64,000 bases of DNA from JANLYC01 sp963750495 (GCA_963750495.1 CAVVQV010000004.1:558001-622000), one strand, 5' to 3'; shown: positions 8,971-17,014, numbered from the stretch's first letter. The notes: a model not told the origin generated them from the sequence alone. Program-made: numbers and translations.

Positions 8971-9606
8971 TCAGAAGGCTGATTCGGTCGCTGCTCTGAG
9001 CAGGAGGGCTACGGTGGTGGCACCAGGATCCTGGTGGCCGACGCTGCGCTCCCCCAGGTAGCTGGCGCGACCCTTGCGGGCGAGCATTGGTGTGGTCGCA
9101 TCACGCCCGGCCTCCGCGGCATCTCTGGCCTGCGCCAACGCAGCCGCCAGCGATCGGTCGTCTGAGAGGGCGGCCTCGAGGGCCTCGGCGGACGGCGCCA
9201 GAGCGTCGTACATCGTCTTGTCGCCTGACTCAGCCTTGCCCCGCGCCACGACACCCTCCAGGCCGGCGCGCAAGGCTGCCGCGAACTCCTCAGCAGAAAC
9301 GACGTCGGCATCGCCCAGGCAGCTCCCCATGCGGAGGAACAAGGTCCCCCACAAAGGTCCGCTGGCACCTCCCACCGTGGAGATCAACGTCATCCCGACA
9401 CCGCTGAACAGTGCTCCCACCGTTGCCGGCTTCGTCTCGTCCAACGCGACCACGGCGGCCTGCAGACCCCGATCCATGTTCGACCCATGGTCGGCATCAC
9501 CGATGGCCGCGTCGAGCTCGGTCAGGTAGTCCCGTTGCGCCGCAACGAGGTCAGCGAACTTTCGCATCCAGTCCTCGAGGACCGCCGTGGTCACGTTGTC
9601 GGTCAT
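8971..9606 (-). CDS. dhaL: Dihydroxyacetone kinase subunit DhaL (ADP-binding)
   Basis: A 211-residue DhaL subunit, the usual length. The metal/ADP site is visible as LDAAIGDADHGSNMDRG, with Asp32, Asp37 and Asp39 matching the three magnesium ligands. DhaL keeps ADP bound as a cofactor; DhaM rephosphorylates it and it passes the phosphate to dihydroxyacetone on DhaK. The start at 9606 is four bases after the dhaK stop. It acts in the cytoplasm as part of the DhaKLM complex. Confidence 0.95.
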   Translation of the reverse strand: MTDNVTTAVLEDWMRKFADLVAAQRDYLTELDAAIGDADHGSNMDRGLQAAVVALDETKPATVGALFSGVGMTLISTVGGASGPLWGTLFLRMGSCLGDADVVSAEEFAAALRAGLEGVVARGKAESGDKTMYDALAPSAEALEAALSDDRSLAAALAQARDAAEAGRDATTPMLARKGRASYLGERSVGHQDPGATTVALLLRAATESAF

Positions 9607-9610
9607 GCGC

Positions 9611-10612
9611 TCAAACTCCCCACCTGAGGGCCGGAGTGGACACCGGGGCGTCCCACAGTGACAGCAGCTCCTGGTCCACCTTGAGGAGGGTGACCGACGT
9701 ACCGGCCATCTCCAAAGAGGTGATGTAGGAGCCCACCAATGAACGCGCGACCCGGACGCCGTGTGCGCTGAGGATCTTGTTCACCTCGTTGTACATGACG
9801 TATAGCTCGATCAGCGGAGTCCCGCCGAGCCCGTTCACGAACGCGATCACGTCGTCTCCCGAGGAGAACGGCAGGTCAGCCAGGATCGGCTCCACCAACA
9901 GTGACGCGATCTCCTTGGCTGGAGCCAACGGCAGACGCCGCCTCCCCGGCTCACCATGGATGCCGACACCGAGCTCCATCTCGTTGTCTCCAAGGTCGAA
10001 GGTGGGCTTACCGGCCGCGGGCACCGTGCACGAGGTGAGCGCGACGCCCATGCTCCGGCCATTCGCGTTGACCGCACTGGCCACGTCCGCGACCTCGGCC
10101 AGAGAGCGATTCTGCTCTGCTGCGGCTCCGGCGATCTTCTCGAGGAGCACGGTGACTCCGACTCCGCGTCGTCCGGCCGTGTAGAGGCTGTCCTGGACGG
10201 CGACGTCGTCGTCCGTGACAACCGCGACGACCTCGATGCCGGAGTCCGCTGCGGCCAGCTCCGAAGCCATCTCGAAGTTCATCACGTCACCGGTGTAGTT
10301 CTTCACCACGTGCAGGACTCCGGCGCCGCCGTCCACAAGCTTGGTTGCAGCCAGCATCTGGTCCGGCACCGGCGACGTGAACACCTCCCCGGCGCACGCC
10401 GCGTCGAGCATGCCGACGCCTACGAAGCCACCGTGCAGGGGCTCGTGCCCGGAGCCACCACCGGAGATGATGCCGACCTTGCCAGGCCTGGGTGCGTCGC
10501 CGCGGTAGATGATTTTGTTGTCGTGGTCGACCTTCAGGTCCGCGTGGGCCGCCTCGATTCCGTGCAACGCATCGGACACCACATCGTTCGGGTCGTTGAT
10601 CAGCTTCTTCAT
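9611..10612 (-). CDS. dhaK: Dihydroxyacetone kinase subunit DhaK
   Basis: A 333-residue DhaK subunit that binds dihydroxyacetone covalently as a hemiaminal. The substrate histidine is His219 in GVGIHGEPGRRR, and the catalytic His56 lies in ISGGGSGHEPLH; both match E. coli DhaK in position. An AAGGGAA ribosome site precedes 10612. With dhaL and dhaM it converts dihydroxyacetone to dihydroxyacetone phosphate for glycolysis. The upstream channel gene ends 37 bases before it, so the genes are probably co-transcribed. Confidence 0.95.
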   Translation of the reverse strand: MKKLINDPNDVVSDALHGIEAAHADLKVDHDNKIIYRGDAPRPGKVGIISGGGSGHEPLHGGFVGVGMLDAACAGEVFTSPVPDQMLAATKLVDGGAGVLHVVKNYTGDVMNFEMASELAAADSGIEVVAVVTDDDVAVQDSLYTAGRRGVGVTVLLEKIAGAAAEQNRSLAEVADVASAVNANGRSMGVALTSCTVPAAGKPTFDLGDNEMELGVGIHGEPGRRRLPLAPAKEIASLLVEPILADLPFSSGDDVIAFVNGLGGTPLIELYVMYNEVNKILSAHGVRVARSLVGSYITSLEMAGTSVTLLKVDQELLSLWDAPVSTPALRWGV

Positions 10613-10649
10613 GGGATTCCCTTCGTCGACAAATCGTTGAGGTTGAGGC

Positions 10650-11435
10650 TCAGACGGACGTGGTGTCGCGGGCGAGCACGTCTTCGGGGTCCCCCAGGTC
10701 CACCCCGACGCCGGCTGTCTCGCGGTCTGCCGGAGTCCGCGTCATGAGTCCGTAGAGCAGGGCCGCTGCAACCCCGGCGAGGATCTCGGCAATGACGTAG
10801 ACGGGCAGCTGCTCCCACTTGATCGAGCCACCGGCAATCTGCTGCACCAACATGGGGCCGACCGTGCGCGCCGGGTTGATCGAGGCCCCGGTCGCAGGCG
10901 CGACGGGGATGATGGCCGCGAACACGACCAGGCCGATCGCGACACCTGCGAAGCCGGCAGCCGCCTTACGGTGAATGACCCCGAAGATCGTGAAGACCAG
11001 GATGAAGGTGCCGACGAACTCAGCCGTGAAGGCCTGCACCCAACTGATGTCCCCGTAGGCGGCGACGCCAAGTCCGACGTCGCTGGCCTTCATGCCGAGG
11101 ACGCCGATGATCGCGGAGGCACCGAGGATGGCGCCCGCAACCTGCGCCGACAGGTAGGCCGGGACCTGCGACCACGGGAACTTGCCCGAGGCAGCTAGAC
11201 CGACCGTCACGGCCGGGTTGATGTGATTGCCCCCTACGTGACCCAGGGCGTAGACCGTCGCCACGACGATGGTGCCGAAGGCGAGCGAGATCATTCCGAG
11301 GTCGGCCATCGTGAAGGGTGCGTCCCCGTTGACGATCAAAGTGGCGGGGACAGCCCCGACACCGACGAACACCAGGAAGGCCGTCCCAATGAATTCCGCG
11401 ACCATCCGTTGGTACAAAGTTGTCTCGTCCAACAT
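10650..11435 (-). CDS. MIP-family channel (aquaporin/glycerol facilitator)
   Basis: A 260-residue, six-helix major intrinsic protein. The two pore motifs are GNHINPAVTVG and ASINPARTVGP. The start at 11435 (MLDETT) has a strong GAGGAGG ribosome site; an earlier in-frame ATG at 11465 has none. As first gene of the dha operon it probably admits dihydroxyacetone or glycerol. However, the residue after the second NPA-Arg is threonine, not the aspartate typical of glycerol facilitators, so by that marker it is closer to water-type aquaporins. Transport specificity is therefore open. Confidence 0.9.
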   Translation of the reverse strand: MLDETTLYQRMVAEFIGTAFLVFVGVGAVPATLIVNGDAPFTMADLGMISLAFGTIVVATVYALGHVGGNHINPAVTVGLAASGKFPWSQVPAYLSAQVAGAILGASAIIGVLGMKASDVGLGVAAYGDISWVQAFTAEFVGTFILVFTIFGVIHRKAAAGFAGVAIGLVVFAAIIPVAPATGASINPARTVGPMLVQQIAGGSIKWEQLPVYVIAEILAGVAAALLYGLMTRTPADRETAGVGVDLGDPEDVLARDTTSV

Positions 11436-11462
11436 GAGCAGATCCTCCTCAGACCCGAATGT

Positions 11463-11481
11463 CATTCGATAATGTCGAATG
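11463..11481. promoter_or_regulatory. Candidate IclR-type operator
   Basis: A perfect inverted repeat CATTCGA-TAATG-TCGAATG lies between the divergent channel-dhaKLM operon and the IclR regulator gene. Arm length and position suit an IclR-family operator controlling both directions. Confidence 0.6.
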
Positions 11482-11562
11482 TGTCGTGGAGATTACGCCC
11501 GTGATTCACTAGTGCGCAAGGGTCTTCGCGCGAAAATGGCCTACCTGTGCTAGGGAGAAATC

Positions 11563-12327
11563 GTGATTCAGTCCGTCGACCGTGCAATTCGCATCCTCAC
11601 GGCGCTTCAAGGTGCCCGACGGATGAGCCTGTCCGAACTCGCCAACCGGCTCGAGCTCGCACCGTCGACGACACACGGAATCGTGAAGACGCTCGTCGAG
11701 CACGGCATGGTGGTCCAGGAGCACGGCTCGACCCGCTACCAGCTCGGACCGGCCGTGCTCCGTCTCGGCAACGTCTACCTCGACACTCTCGAGCTCCGCT
11801 CGAAGGCCATTCCCTGGGCCGAGGACCTGGCTCGCCGCACCGGGCTGTCCGTGCGCACCGGAGTGCTGCTCATCGACGACGTCGTCATCATCCACCACGA
11901 ACCCCGACCCGACGGCAGCCGGCAGATGCCCGAGGTCGGCATCGTCATCCCCGTCCATGCGAGTGCGCTCGGCAAGGCGCTGCTCGCCTTTCTCCCCGAC
12001 GAAAGTGATCGCGTGCTGGAGTCGGGAAAGCTCCGCAGCATGACCGGCGAGACGCTCACGACCCCGGACGCGCTGCGAGAACAGCTGACCGAGGTCCGTG
12101 CAACGGGGTCAGCCACCGAGCAGGACGAGGCGGTCATCGGCGAGAGCGGGGTTGCCAGCCCAGTCTTCGACGCAACGGGGACTGCGGTCGGCGCGATCGC
12201 TGTCGTGATTCCCTCGGGCAACTCGTCGCAAAGCAGCGACGTACGGGACGCCGTACGGGAAACGGCGCGGGCGATCTCACGTGAGCTCGGCGCGGCAACA
12301 TGGCCACCCCGGCTGACCGACGCGTAA
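11563..12327 (+). CDS. IclR-family transcriptional regulator of the dha operon
   Basis: A 254-residue IclR protein: winged helix at about residues 1-65 (SVDRAIRILTALQ, SLSELANRLELAPSTTHGIVKTL) and a C-terminal effector domain. It starts with GTG at 11563 behind a GGGAGAA site. It is transcribed away from the dihydroxyacetone kinase operon, and a perfect palindrome lies between them, so it probably controls that operon and itself. The likely effector is dihydroxyacetone, glycerol or a phosphate of these, inferred from context only. Confidence 0.88.
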   Translation: MIQSVDRAIRILTALQGARRMSLSELANRLELAPSTTHGIVKTLVEHGMVVQEHGSTRYQLGPAVLRLGNVYLDTLELRSKAIPWAEDLARRTGLSVRTGVLLIDDVVIIHHEPRPDGSRQMPEVGIVIPVHASALGKALLAFLPDESDRVLESGKLRSMTGETLTTPDALREQLTEVRATGSATEQDEAVIGESGVASPVFDATGTAVGAIAVVIPSGNSSQSSDVRDAVRETARAISRELGAATWPPRLTDA

Positions 12328-12408
12328 CTCTGGGCGCCGCCGAGAAGCGCAGCGCCGGCCAAGCCGTCAGTTGCTCGTCTGCAGGTCAGGTCGCCGGATG
12401 GTGTGGAA

Positions 12409-12436
12409 CGGCCACGCCACGAGAGTGGCGTGGCCG
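12409..12436. terminator. Bidirectional hairpin terminator
   Basis: A perfect 12-bp stem, CGGCCACGCCAC paired with GTGGCGTGGCCG, closes a GAGA tetraloop. It lies between the convergent ends of the IclR gene and the secreted protein gene. No U-tract follows, as is common in actinobacteria. Confidence 0.75.
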
Positions 12437-12456
12437 TGCCAAGGATGGGCGCGTTG

Positions 12457-12993
12457 TCAGGAGTCGCCTCCACCCCCGCCGGGCTCGCCGCCACCGGGCT
12501 CGCCGCCGGACTCACAGGCCTGAACCCAGAACACCTTGTGCTTCGTATCCGCTCCGATGGAACCGGGAGCATTGACGGTGAGCTTGATGTGGTAGCCCTG
12601 CTTGGGATGTGGGGTGTAGCTGTTTCGCAGCAGTGGCATCAGACGGTAGGTCTTGGAGGCGTCGAGGTCGGACCCTCCGCCCGCTGCGTCCTCACCGATG
12701 AAGACGGAGTCGGTCAGCAGCACCGTGCCACGGCCGGTGGGCGGCTGGACCTTGAACGTGACCTGTGCGTTGTAGTTCCCCTTGTCGAAGCCGTAGAAGT
12801 CGACCTGGAAGTTGCAGCCCACGTGGGGCTCGTTGTCGGGAGCGTCGTCGAAAGGACGAGCATCGATCTTGATGGTGCCGTTGTTGCCGGCCGGGTCTGC
12901 GGGGCGAGCGAACGCTGACCCCGGTGCGGCCGCGAGACCGCCGGCGAGACCCAGCACCGCGAGGGCAACCCGCGCATTTCTGGCTGCTGACAT
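12457..12993 (-). CDS. Secreted protein of unknown function, glycine-rich tail
   Basis: A 178-residue exported protein. The start at 12993 has a GAGGAG site. Residues 1-30 form a signal peptide (RNAR, hydrophobic ALAVLGLAGGLAA, cleavage near AFA). The mature part has two cysteines far apart (VGCNFQ and VQACESG) that could form a disulfide, a beta-rich central part with VDFYGFDKG, and ends in repeated GGEPGGG. I do not recognise a named family, although similar short secreted proteins are common in actinobacteria. The gene stands alone with its own upstream region of about 290 bases. Confidence 0.78.
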   Translation of the reverse strand: MSAARNARVALAVLGLAGGLAAAPGSAFARPADPAGNNGTIKIDARPFDDAPDNEPHVGCNFQVDFYGFDKGNYNAQVTFKVQPPTGRGTVLLTDSVFIGEDAAGGGSDLDASKTYRLMPLLRNSYTPHPKQGYHIKLTVNAPGSIGADTKHKVFWVQACESGGEPGGGEPGGGGGDS

Positions 12994-13166
12994 ACCAAGC
13001 TCCTCAGTTAAGTTCGGTCCGGCTGCACGCTGCCTGCCGGTTGCGTATGTCACACCGGGCAGCCGACTGGTGGCTGACATTGGAAGAAACGTTAGGCTCA
13101 CATGTCCGTATTTGCCGCCCGAAGCATGGCGCACTAGTCCATATATCTACAGGTTCGTCTTGACCA

Positions 13167-13185
13167 GTTACCTTCTGTTACCTTC
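13167..13185. promoter_or_regulatory. Tandem GTTACCTTC direct repeat, possible regulator site
   Basis: The nine bases GTTACCTTC occur twice, at 13167 and 13177, one helical turn apart. The site lies in the intergenic stretch upstream of the secreted protein gene, about 175 bases from its start. On the minus strand it reads GGTAAC twice. Direct repeats at this spacing are typical of OmpR/PhoB-type response regulators; the assignment is speculative. Confidence 0.3.
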
Positions 13186-13280
13186 GGATCGGAGTCCGAG
13201 CCCGAACCTGCATGGCACTGCTTGGCGGCCCACTCAGCGGCACTTTCTAAGCCACTCGTCAGCGTTCAGACAGAAGCCGG

Positions 13281-14390
13281 TCAGAGCTTCGAGGGGTCCA
13301 GCTTGAAGACGAGCCCCTGCTCGAACGACGAGACCCACAGCGCGCCGGCGAAGTCGATGACGTCACCGCCGCTGATGCGGCCGGACCGCTCGACGATCTG
13401 GACCAGCTGTCCTGTCGAGGTGTCGATTCGACTGAGGAAGGGCGACGTCCGCCAACCCGTACGAACCCACAGCTCCTCTCCGACGAGACGGAGCGAGCAG
13501 GCAAGCCCGGCCGGCATCCGTTGAACGGTCGCCACACTCATCGTGGCGACATCCACCTGGGCGAGGCCCGTCTTGGTGCAGACCCACACCGATGACTCGC
13601 CGGCGACGGCCGCCGACGCCTTCGCCAGGCCGTTGATCTGTCCGGTGACCTTTCCGGCCCGAAGGTCGACCCGGAGCACAGCGTCGTCGAACGGGCAGGC
13701 GACCCACAGGATCTGCTTGACCGGCCGGTCGGCCACGTCGGTGCAGAAGCTTCCGAGAGGGATCGTCGCCTCGGGTCGGTTGGTGCGCTCGGACAATCCC
13801 ACGAGTTGGTCTCCGTCACCGGTCAGGAGCCAGACCCGTCCGTCGTACGCCGGGATCCGACCCTGCTCGTTGACCTTGGGTATGTCGATGATCGCTGCCA
13901 CCTTGTTCGTCCGCGGGTCGATGCGCGCGACCTTGCCGGGGGCTGCGCAGCCCCAGACCGCGTGCTCGCTGACTCCGAGGCCCTGGCAGACCGGCTCCGC
14001 GAAGACACCCGGGTCGATCGTGGCCAGGATGGTCCCGTCGGGCGCGATCCGGGCCACCACGTTGTTGTCGCGCTTGACCCAGAGCGAACCGAAACCGACA
14101 GTCATCCAGTCGGGCCCTCCGCCACCTTTCAGCGAGACCTGGCGGTCCACCGCACGTTCCAGGGGCAATGAGCTGGTCTGGCCATCAGGCGGATAAGTCG
14201 TGGGTGGCGGCGAGTCAGTCGTCGACTCCGCCGAACCGGCGGGTGTCGTCGGCAGGCTGGTGGACGCGGACGAGGGCGGTCCCGGGGCAGCACTATCGGA
14301 GGAGGAGCAAGAGGCGAGCGTCACCGCCACCGCTACGACGACGAAGCCGCGCCACCAGCGCAGCACGCGCGTTGAATGCCTCCTGGCCAC
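13281..14390 (-). CDS. Lipoprotein with YncE/Vgb-like beta-propeller
   Basis: A 369-residue lipoprotein. The GTG start at 14390 was chosen for its GGGAGGAC ribosome site and because it puts a good signal sequence first: RRHSTRVLRWWRG, a hydrophobic stretch, and lipobox TLASC with Cys28. A serine/proline/threonine-rich linker follows (about 29-75). The rest is repeated beta strands of the form 'GSLWVKRDN..VARIAPDG' and 'VWVCTKTGLAQVDVAT', as in YncE or virginiamycin-lyase-like propellers. It should sit on the outer face of the membrane. The ligand is unknown. Confidence 0.82.
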   Translation of the reverse strand: MARRHSTRVLRWWRGFVVVAVAVTLASCSSSDSAAPGPPSSASTSLPTTPAGSAESTTDSPPPTTYPPDGQTSSLPLERAVDRQVSLKGGGGPDWMTVGFGSLWVKRDNNVVARIAPDGTILATIDPGVFAEPVCQGLGVSEHAVWGCAAPGKVARIDPRTNKVAAIIDIPKVNEQGRIPAYDGRVWLLTGDGDQLVGLSERTNRPEATIPLGSFCTDVADRPVKQILWVACPFDDAVLRVDLRAGKVTGQINGLAKASAAVAGESSVWVCTKTGLAQVDVATMSVATVQRMPAGLACSLRLVGEELWVRTGWRTSPFLSRIDTSTGQLVQIVERSGRISGGDVIDFAGALWVSSFEQGLVFKLDPSKL

Positions 14391-14548
14391 GGCGATCGTC
14401 CTCCCGGACTTTGAGCGAGTATAGGGAGCGACCGCGACTGCCGCCAGCACGTTGCGCGGGCGCCAACCGGTTGCCACCAGACGACGGTTGAGGCGTCGCG
14501 GCCGGCGCACCGGGTTGTCAGACTGACGGCATCAACAAGCGAGGCGAC

Positions 14549-14968
14549 ATGAACGAATCGAAGCCGACGTTTCCCGACCCGGACGTCGTGATGACACAGA
14601 TCCTGGTCGTCAGCGACCTCGACCGGTCACGTACCTGGTGGGTCGATGTCCTCGGCGCTGCCCTCTACCGAGAGTACGGCGGCACCAGCGCGGTCCTGAC
14701 GTTCGCGGGCAGCTGGATCCTCCTGGTCACCGGCGGTGACCCGACGGCCGACAAACCTACCGTCAGCTTTGCCGCACCGACCGATCCCGACCAGGTGAGC
14801 CACGCCATGACGCTGCGGGTCAGCGACTGTCGATCGGTGTACGAGACCCTGCTGGCCAGAGGGGCGAGCTTCCTGACGCCGCCACACGACTCGGGCGCTG
14901 AGGTACGTGCGTTCATGCGCGACCCCGACGGACACCTGGTCGAGATCTCCGAAGCCGTGACTGGCTGA
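14549..14968 (+). CDS. Glyoxalase/VOC superfamily protein
   Basis: A 139-residue single VOC domain protein: ILVVSDLDRSRTWWVDVLG at the start, FMRDPDGHLVEISE near the end with the terminal glutamate that usually binds metal. Length and architecture match the bleomycin-resistance/glyoxalase-like group. A GAGGCGAC site precedes the ATG at 14549. The substrate cannot be told from sequence. It is followed by a patch of degraded gene fragments, one of which is also VOC-like. Confidence 0.85.
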   Translation: MNESKPTFPDPDVVMTQILVVSDLDRSRTWWVDVLGAALYREYGGTSAVLTFAGSWILLVTGGDPTADKPTVSFAAPTDPDQVSHAMTLRVSDCRSVYETLLARGASFLTPPHDSGAEVRAFMRDPDGHLVEISEAVTG

Positions 14969-14969
14969 C

Positions 14970-15118
14970 TCAACCGCTCCCGGCCCGCGACCTGACCTGT
15001 TCGAGTCGTGCCCGTGTCTCCGCCGCAACCGCTTCGGTCGTTGCGTCCGACCAGGTCGACACGCCTTCGGCGGCTTCGCTGAAGAACGCGTCGAGGGTCT
15101 CGAGCAGCTGGTAGTCAC
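14970..15118 (-). pseudogene. Orphan C-terminal gene fragment
   Basis: On the minus strand one frame reads as a plausible protein end: YQLLETLDAFFSEAAEG, then TWSDATTEAVAAETRARLEQV, then a stop at 14970. Upstream, the sensible reading (PERLPVVALAID) is in a different frame, so the segment looks like a truncated or frameshifted remnant. No family is recognised. It faces the VOC fragment that follows. Confidence 0.3.
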
Positions 15119-15140
15119 ATCGATCGCGAGCGCCACCACC

Positions 15141-15341
15141 GGCAGCCGCTCGGGAAGCTCCTACCCCGGCGAGTCAGCGTTGATCGACTGGGCCGTGATG
15201 CAGGACCCGTTCGGAAACGAGTTCTGCCTCGTCACGATCCTCTCCCAGGAAGAGATCGACGCAGTCGACACCGCGGCCGCCGCAGGCAATGGGGATGACG
15301 AGCACTGGCGCTCCGTCGTTGCCCACGTTCGTCAGCAGTGA
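15141..15341 (+). pseudogene. C-terminal remnant of a glyoxalase-like (VOC) gene
   Basis: The plus strand reads SSYPGESALIDWAVMQDPFG, then NEFCLVTILSQEEI, to a stop at 15341. The 'WxVMQDPxGNEFC(L/V)V' segment is the standard C-terminal signature of a glyoxalase-like family, but the N-terminal two thirds are missing and there is no credible start or ribosome site. It is read as a remnant left by deletion. Confidence 0.6.
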
Positions 15342-15567
15342 CGAGATCCAGCCAACACACCTTGACGAAAAAGCAGCAGACCATGGGACGTCGATCAGCA
15401 ACCTGCCCCTCGCGGATGGCTCCGAGGAGGTGACCGGTGCGGGCGATGTCTACCACTGGCCGGCCGGACATACCGCACACACCGATGAGGCAGTGGTGTT
15501 CGTCGAGATAGGTCCGGTGGGACCGATGCGCGAGTTCAACGCTCACGTGCGCCAGCTTCTTGGCTGA
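15289..15567 (+). CDS. Small cupin-like protein or fragment
   Basis: A 92-residue frame that overlaps the VOC remnant. The C-terminal half (GAGDVYHWPAGHTAHTDEAV, then FVEIGPVGPMREFNAHV) has the look of a cupin-type beta-barrel strand pair followed by a closing helix; the first 30 residues do not. It is probably the end of a longer cupin-like protein whose start has been lost, although a short functional protein is possible. The following 160 bases (15568-15728) hold no intact gene; on the minus strand a short stretch (PSALGAAIAGSAVQGV) resembles the end of a sugar kinase. Confidence 0.4.
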   Translation: MGMTSTGAPSLPTFVSSDEIQPTHLDEKAADHGTSISNLPLADGSEEVTGAGDVYHWPAGHTAHTDEAVVFVEIGPVGPMREFNAHVRQLLG

Positions 15568-15728
15568 CCCCCTGAACCGCGGATCCTGCGATGGCGGCCC
15601 CCAGCGCACTTGGCTCGACACTGGGGTCCTCAACCATCGCAACTCCGCGGGGTCTCGACGGTTGTCCTGACACCGTACCCCGCGTGAGCGTCAATACACC
15701 TCGTGATGGGTCACTCGGCTCCCCCGCC

Positions 15729-16469
15729 TCAGGCGTAGGGCGACGACGGACCGCGATAGTGCGGCAGGTTGAGGAGCAACAGTCCGGCCACCGCGAGGAG
15801 TCCCTCACCGACCAGGACCTTGGCCAACACCGTCTCGAGCTTGTCCTTCTCCTCGCCGCACGGCGTCACGGACCTGGCCGCAGCCGGGAAGGTCGACGCG
15901 TCGTATGTGCCCTTGAAGGACAGCACCTTGCCCACGGCGAGATCCCGCATGGTGAAGCGCAGCTCGGCGGGATCGGGCATCCGGTTCGTCGCCACGACCA
16001 ACACCAGATCAGCCTGGGGTGAGATCGGGCGCGCCAGCTCCTGGCCGACCGTCATTCCTGGCGGGGCGTCCCCGATCGTGATGGGCTGGGCAGCCGAGGT
16101 GTCACCCAGGGCAGACCACAGCAACGCTTGCGATGAGCCGCTCGTCGCGGCGCGGCTCACCGCGACGTGTTCGATACGTTCCCCGGCACACGCGGCGTAG
16201 ACGATTTCAGGAGCCGCCGACGTTGCGTCTGTGAGCGTGACGCCGGCCCTCGGCTGCGGCTTGTCACCGTGCAGGATGAACAGCAGACCGATCACCGGCA
16301 CGAGCATCACCTGCGCGACCAAGACGACGCCGACGACTTTCTGCCAGCGTGGTCGGAGCGGGTCCTTGACCTCTGCCGGACCGTCCCCGGCGAGGTCACC
16401 CCAGCCTGGACGCCAGTACCGGAACTCGTGGCGACCCGTCGGGTCTGGGTACCATCCCGCTGCTTGCAC
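15729..16469 (-). CDS. DUF2510 membrane protein
   Basis: A 246-residue protein starting with GTG at 16469. The first residues, QAAGWYPDPTGRHEFRYWRP, are a DUF2510 motif, a short actinobacterial module usually placed in front of membrane segments. Two membrane helices follow: about residues 45-67 and near the C-terminus (about 218-236). Between them is a predicted extracellular domain of about 150 residues with two cysteines (YAACAGE and VTPCGEE). Function is unknown. No clear ribosome site is seen, so a leaderless message is possible. Confidence 0.8.
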   Translation of the reverse strand: MQAAGWYPDPTGRHEFRYWRPGWGDLAGDGPAEVKDPLRPRWQKVVGVVLVAQVMLVPVIGLLFILHGDKPQPRAGVTLTDATSAAPEIVYAACAGERIEHVAVSRAATSGSSQALLWSALGDTSAAQPITIGDAPPGMTVGQELARPISPQADLVLVVATNRMPDPAELRFTMRDLAVGKVLSFKGTYDASTFPAAARSVTPCGEEKDKLETVLAKVLVGEGLLAVAGLLLLNLPHYRGPSSPYA

Positions 16470-16588
16470 GGGAGAACGCTAGGGCCTCCGGCTGAGCAAC
16501 CGCTGAGCCACCCCTCGAAGGAAGCTGAAGCAAAATCTGCGACAGCGACGCCACACCATCAACCCTTCGGACGATCTTTGCCCAAAAA

Positions 16589-16617
16589 CGTGACAATGCG
16601 TGCCTCGCGAGGCATAG
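16589..16617 (+). promoter_or_regulatory. Sigma-70-like promoter for the riboswitch RNA
   Basis: GTGACA (16589-16594) and CATAGT (16612-16617) are separated by 17 bases, a good match to -35/-10 elements. The spacer holds the perfect palindrome TGCCTCGCGAGGCA (16600-16613), a possible repressor site. Transcription would start near 16624, just before the riboswitch candidate. Confidence 0.55.
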
Positions 16618-16631
16618 TCGGGGCTGCCGGG

Positions 16632-16716
16632 CTCTCACCCGACAAAGGCAAACCCGTCGCGAGGCGGGGACGCAAAACCAGGGGCCTCTCGTAGGTCGCC
16701 CAGTTACCGAAAGAGA
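16632..16716 (+). promoter_or_regulatory. c-di-GMP-I riboswitch (GEMM-I) candidate
   Basis: The segment contains the GEMM-I landmarks in order: AAAGGCAAACC (16644-16654), a short stem closed by a GCGA tetraloop (16658-16661), GGGGACGCAAAACC, GGGGCC, then GTAGGTCGCCCAGTTACCGA ending at 16710. These match the class I cyclic-di-GMP aptamer: a first stem with GNRA loop, the GGGACGCAAA core and the closing GGTA...GTTACCGA hairpin. CTCT and AGAG at the ends can form the basal stem. It is orientated to control something downstream on the plus strand, but no clear target gene follows closely. Confidence 0.8.
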
Positions 16717-16721
16717 CTCCG

Positions 16722-16895
16722 ATGAGCTTCTCACTCGCGGTGGTGCACCGTGGCGTCGGCATACCTGTCCGCCGACCGTTGCGTTCTGCACATTCTCTCT
16801 TTCCGTACGCCGCTCGAGCCGTCCTGCTGGCTTGTGACGTCGTACGTCAAGGCAGTGCTCCACGCTGCCGGAACGAGGGGGTGGACGTCTCCTAG
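16722..16895 (+). CDS. 57-residue open frame directly after the riboswitch (doubtful)
   Basis: The first ATG after the riboswitch candidate opens a 57-residue frame rich in arginine, valine and serine with two cysteines. No ribosome site, signal peptide or recognisable motif is seen, and its codon use is not typical of the region. It is listed because its position makes it the formal first target; it may equally be non-coding leader. The stretch 16896-17212 holds no better gene. Confidence 0.15.
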   Translation: MSFSLAVVHRGVGIPVRRPLRSAHSLFPYAARAVLLACDVVRQGSAPRCRNEGVDVS

Positions 16896-16954
16896 TCGAG
16901 GATCGGTTGCACCGAGATCGTCAACCTCGTCGCCTAGTTCCACCCCGACCCGCT

Positions 16955-17014
16955 TCCCCCCAGCGGGGTAACGAGCGTCGCAGGTCTTTGTCCCAGGACC
17001 TGGCGGCGCTCGTT
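16955..17014. other. Two adjacent stem-loops in the leader
   Basis: The first hairpin pairs CCCGCT with AGCGGG around a C-rich loop (about 16950-16968). The second pairs AACGAGCG (16970-16977) with CGCTCGTT (17007-17014) and, inside, CAGGTC (16981-16986) with GACCTG (16997-17002). They could end the riboswitch transcript or form part of a structured leader. There is no U-tract. Confidence 0.5.
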
